7,332 nucleotides of DNA from NCBI GenBank assembly GCA_021161545.1, contig JAGHAJ010000107.1, positions 1 through 7,332 of the forward strand, read 5' to 3'. The position numbers were made by a program, and so were the translations under genes. The stretch comes from Synergistota bacterium (GTDB lineage Bacteria > Synergistota > JAGHAJ01). Positions 5,691 through 7,332 of this stretch are shown here, piece by piece. Each line of letters starts with the position of its first letter. Positions within the stretch are counted from its first letter, which is position 1. Under the pieces are notes generated by a model. It was not told the origin of the DNA, ran no database searches, and saw only the letters and a list, made by a program, of their open reading frames with translations.

Positions 5691-7332
5691 CCTTTATACC
5701 TCCCCATAACCCATGATCTAACATCTATATCTTCAAACAGCTTATCCCTTTGAAGAATTTCTCTGCAAAGGGTCATATCTTCTCGACTTATAGCCCCACT
5801 GCTCTCAAATCTTTCTAACACTCTATACAGTTTCAGAATATTGTCGTAGTGATAAGCTGCACGCTCCTCTGCGTAGTCTCGAGCACTCCACGTGGTCACA
5901 AGAAACGGCCAGTCAGAGGACTCAAGCAACAATAACTCCCTTAACATCTGTTTGAAGACTTCCATGGTATTTACATCCCTATAAAACCTGCCTGCATCCG
6001 GTATCCTCCGTCTCACCAGCTCTTCAGCCTCATATATCCTCTCCCATATCCACGAGGTCCACTCATTAAGCCATACATAGTGAAATCCGCCTTCACCCCA
6101 AGAGCCTTCAGGCAAAGATACTATATCTGCAGGTGGATTCTCTTCCAGATAATTGCTGGGAATGGTAGTCGAAACACTCTGGCTCTCAGATATCCTATCA
6201 AACACCCTTTCAAGCCACCAAACACCCTCAAACCACCAGTGTCCAAACAGTTCTGTATCGTACATAGCAACAACAACACCATCACCTATGTCTTTAAATA
6301 TGCCATCTAAAAGAGAAACAAAATGATCTGCATGCATATCCAAGACACCTTCAATATTCTTCCTATTGTAGACATCTTTACCTCCAAGGTCCACATCAGC
6401 ACCGGTGACACGCCAGTACCTCAATCCGCTGGGAAATCTCTTTTTATGGAATTCAAGGTAATTCGGGTCTCCCGGGTAGCCATGCTTACCACTCCACACC
6501 TGAAGTGCAGTAATAGGGTCTCTTGTGAAAAAGGTAACAGAGGATGAACCAACATAATGAGGCTCATAAGGGGACAACTCCCTATTTTCAGGTTCATATT
6601 CCTTAGCAATCCTGTCCCATAATAGTCTCAATCCTTCAAACCTATCAATGTAGGTACCTACCGGTTTACCACCTTTCAAAAGATGCGTGTCAACGAAGAA
6701 ATACCTTATTCCATGCCTTTGAAGTATCTCCTCTATTCCAGCTCTATCAATTATTTCCCCTCTTCCCACAGGAGGAGACCACTTATATCCAGGCCTATAG
6801 GCACACTCCGGCAACCAGAAGCCCAACGGCTGCCTATTAAAGTACTTCTCATAAGTTCTAATTCCTTCCCGCACCTGCGCATTTACATCCTCGTCATACT
6901 TCAATAAGGGAAGATAACCATGCGTTGCAGCAGAAGTAATAATCTCTATGGCACCTTCGTCCTGCAACCGAGAAAACTTGCCAATTATGTCCCCCTCAAT
7001 ACTGGTGAAGTATACCAGTATCTCAGAGTAATATTCCTTCCAGAAAGATGCAATCTCCATCATCCTGCTGTCATTCACACTCGAGAAGTACTTGATATCC
7101 TCAGTGGCTGCATCAATCCTCCCTGTAAGGTAATTTTTGAATCCTATCCTAAATGTGCTACTACTGAGCTGTTCAGCCAAAACAGGCGTAATACTCACAA
7201 CGGAAAGATTTCTTCTACCTCTCTGAGCCTGCCTTTCGAACATACGTAGTAAAGGAATATAACTCTCCGCTGCTACCTCGTAAAGCCAATTCATACCGTG
7301 TGGCCATGTTCCATGTCCCAACACATAGGGTA
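5687..7332 (-). CDS. GH57 1,4-alpha-glucan branching enzyme (N-terminus cut by window edge)
   Basis: The frame is open to the right edge. Past the in-frame GTG at 7324 it continues upstream as Pro-Tyr (7330-7325), giving PYVLGHGTW, the end of the GH57 first motif HLPYV, so that GTG is internal and only about a dozen N-terminal residues should be missing. About 548 residues are present. Counting from the GTG codon as residue 1: motif 2 is ATHGYLPLL (133-141), motif 3 WLPECAYRPG has the nucleophile Glu173, and motif 4 YDTELFGHWWFEG has the acid/base Asp356. The segment WGEGGFHYVWLNEWTSWIW and the helical C-terminal domain (SDWPFLVTTWSARDYA) are typical of GH57 branching enzymes rather than GH57 amylases or glucanotransferases. 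The enzyme cuts alpha-1,4 links and makes alpha-1,6 branches in glycogen in the cytoplasm. It overlaps glgA by 4 nt. It is unrelated in fold family to GH13 GlgB, so I leave the symbol empty. Confidence 0.93.
   Translation of the reverse strand, partial: PYVLGHGTWPHGMNWLYEVAAESYIPLLRMFERQAQRGRRNLSVVSITPVLAEQLSSSTFRIGFKNYLTGRIDAATEDIKYFSSVNDSRMMEIASFWKEYYSEILVYFTSIEGDIIGKFSRLQDEGAIEIITSAATHGYLPLLKYDEDVNAQVREGIRTYEKYFNRQPLGFWLPECAYRPGYKWSPPVGRGEIIDRAGIEEILQRHGIRYFFVDTHLLKGGKPVGTYIDRFEGLRLLWDRIAKEYEPENRELSPYEPHYVGSSSVTFFTRDPITALQVWSGKHGYPGDPNYLEFHKKRFPSGLRYWRVTGADVDLGGKDVYNRKNIEGVLDMHADHFVSLLDGIFKDIGDGVVVAMYDTELFGHWWFEGVWWLERVFDRISESQSVSTTIPSNYLEENPPADIVSLPEGSWGEGGFHYVWLNEWTSWIWERIYEAEELVRRRIPDAGRFYRDVNTMEVFKQMLRELLLLESSDWPFLVTTWSARDYAEERAAYHYDNILKLYRVLERFESSGAISREDMTLCREILQRDKLFEDIDVRSWVMGRYKG
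5699..5705 (-). promoter_or_regulatory. Ribosome binding site that decides the TTG start of glgA
   Basis: GGGGAGG on the - strand, 8 nt before TTG at 5690, lies within the last codons of the branching enzyme gene. The strong site makes up for the weak start codon and identifies it. Confidence 0.75.

Noticed and set aside
6920-7249. 109-codon open frame on the + strand opposite the branching enzyme gene
   Set aside because: It is antisense to conserved GH57 sequence, has a low-complexity, unfamiliar translation and no family motif. Other + strand frames across 2766-6910 are the same kind of shadow.
7322-7324. GTG that could be taken as the start of the GH57 gene
   Set aside because: Upstream codons give Pro-Tyr before Val, completing the conserved HLPYV motif, so translation must begin beyond the window edge.
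1-7332. tRNA or rRNA genes, CRISPR repeats, insertion sequences, phage or toxin-antitoxin genes
   Set aside because: Conserved metabolic genes fill nearly the entire window, and reading both strands showed no repeat arrays, terminal inverted repeats, transposase motifs or cloverleaf sequences.

Overview
This window looks like the chromosome of an anaerobic bacterium, probably a thermophile. It holds a ferredoxin-dependent 2-oxoacid oxidoreductase, an acyl (butyrate-type) kinase and a GH57/GT5 glycogen pair, all common in anaerobic and thermophilic lineages. Arginine is written mostly with AGA/AGG and isoleucine often with ATA, coding strands are purine-rich, genes are tightly packed or overlapping, and Shine-Dalgarno sites are clear. 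I cannot assign a phylum from this stretch alone.

Left half, + strand (1-2588): the 3' part of a 2-oxoacid:ferredoxin oxidoreductase alpha gene (porA-like, cut by the left edge), a complete beta gene (porB-like) and a complete butyrate kinase-family gene (buk). All three overlap and should be translationally coupled. Together they suggest a route from 2-oxoacid to acyl-CoA, then to acyl phosphate (by an acyltransferase not seen here), then to a free acid plus ATP, with reduced ferredoxin as the other product.

Centre (2589-2621): a short gap between convergent genes with one GC-rich hairpin that probably terminates both operons.

Right half, - strand (7332 down to 2622): a GH57 1,4-alpha-glucan branching enzyme (N-terminus cut by the right edge), then a GT5 glycogen synthase (TTG start, 4-nt overlap), then 12 nt further on an exported 5'-nucleotidase/UDP-sugar hydrolase-family protein. 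The first two elongate and branch glycogen. The third is secreted, and its usual first metal-binding motif is altered (Asp-x-Gln instead of Asp-x-His).

The window is essentially fully coding. No RNA genes, mobile elements, CRISPR arrays or long repeats were found. The promoters of both operons lie outside the window. I see no wholly new system. The points most worth a second look are the altered metal site of the nucleotidase, its coupling to glycogen genes, and the oxidoreductase-acyl kinase operon.
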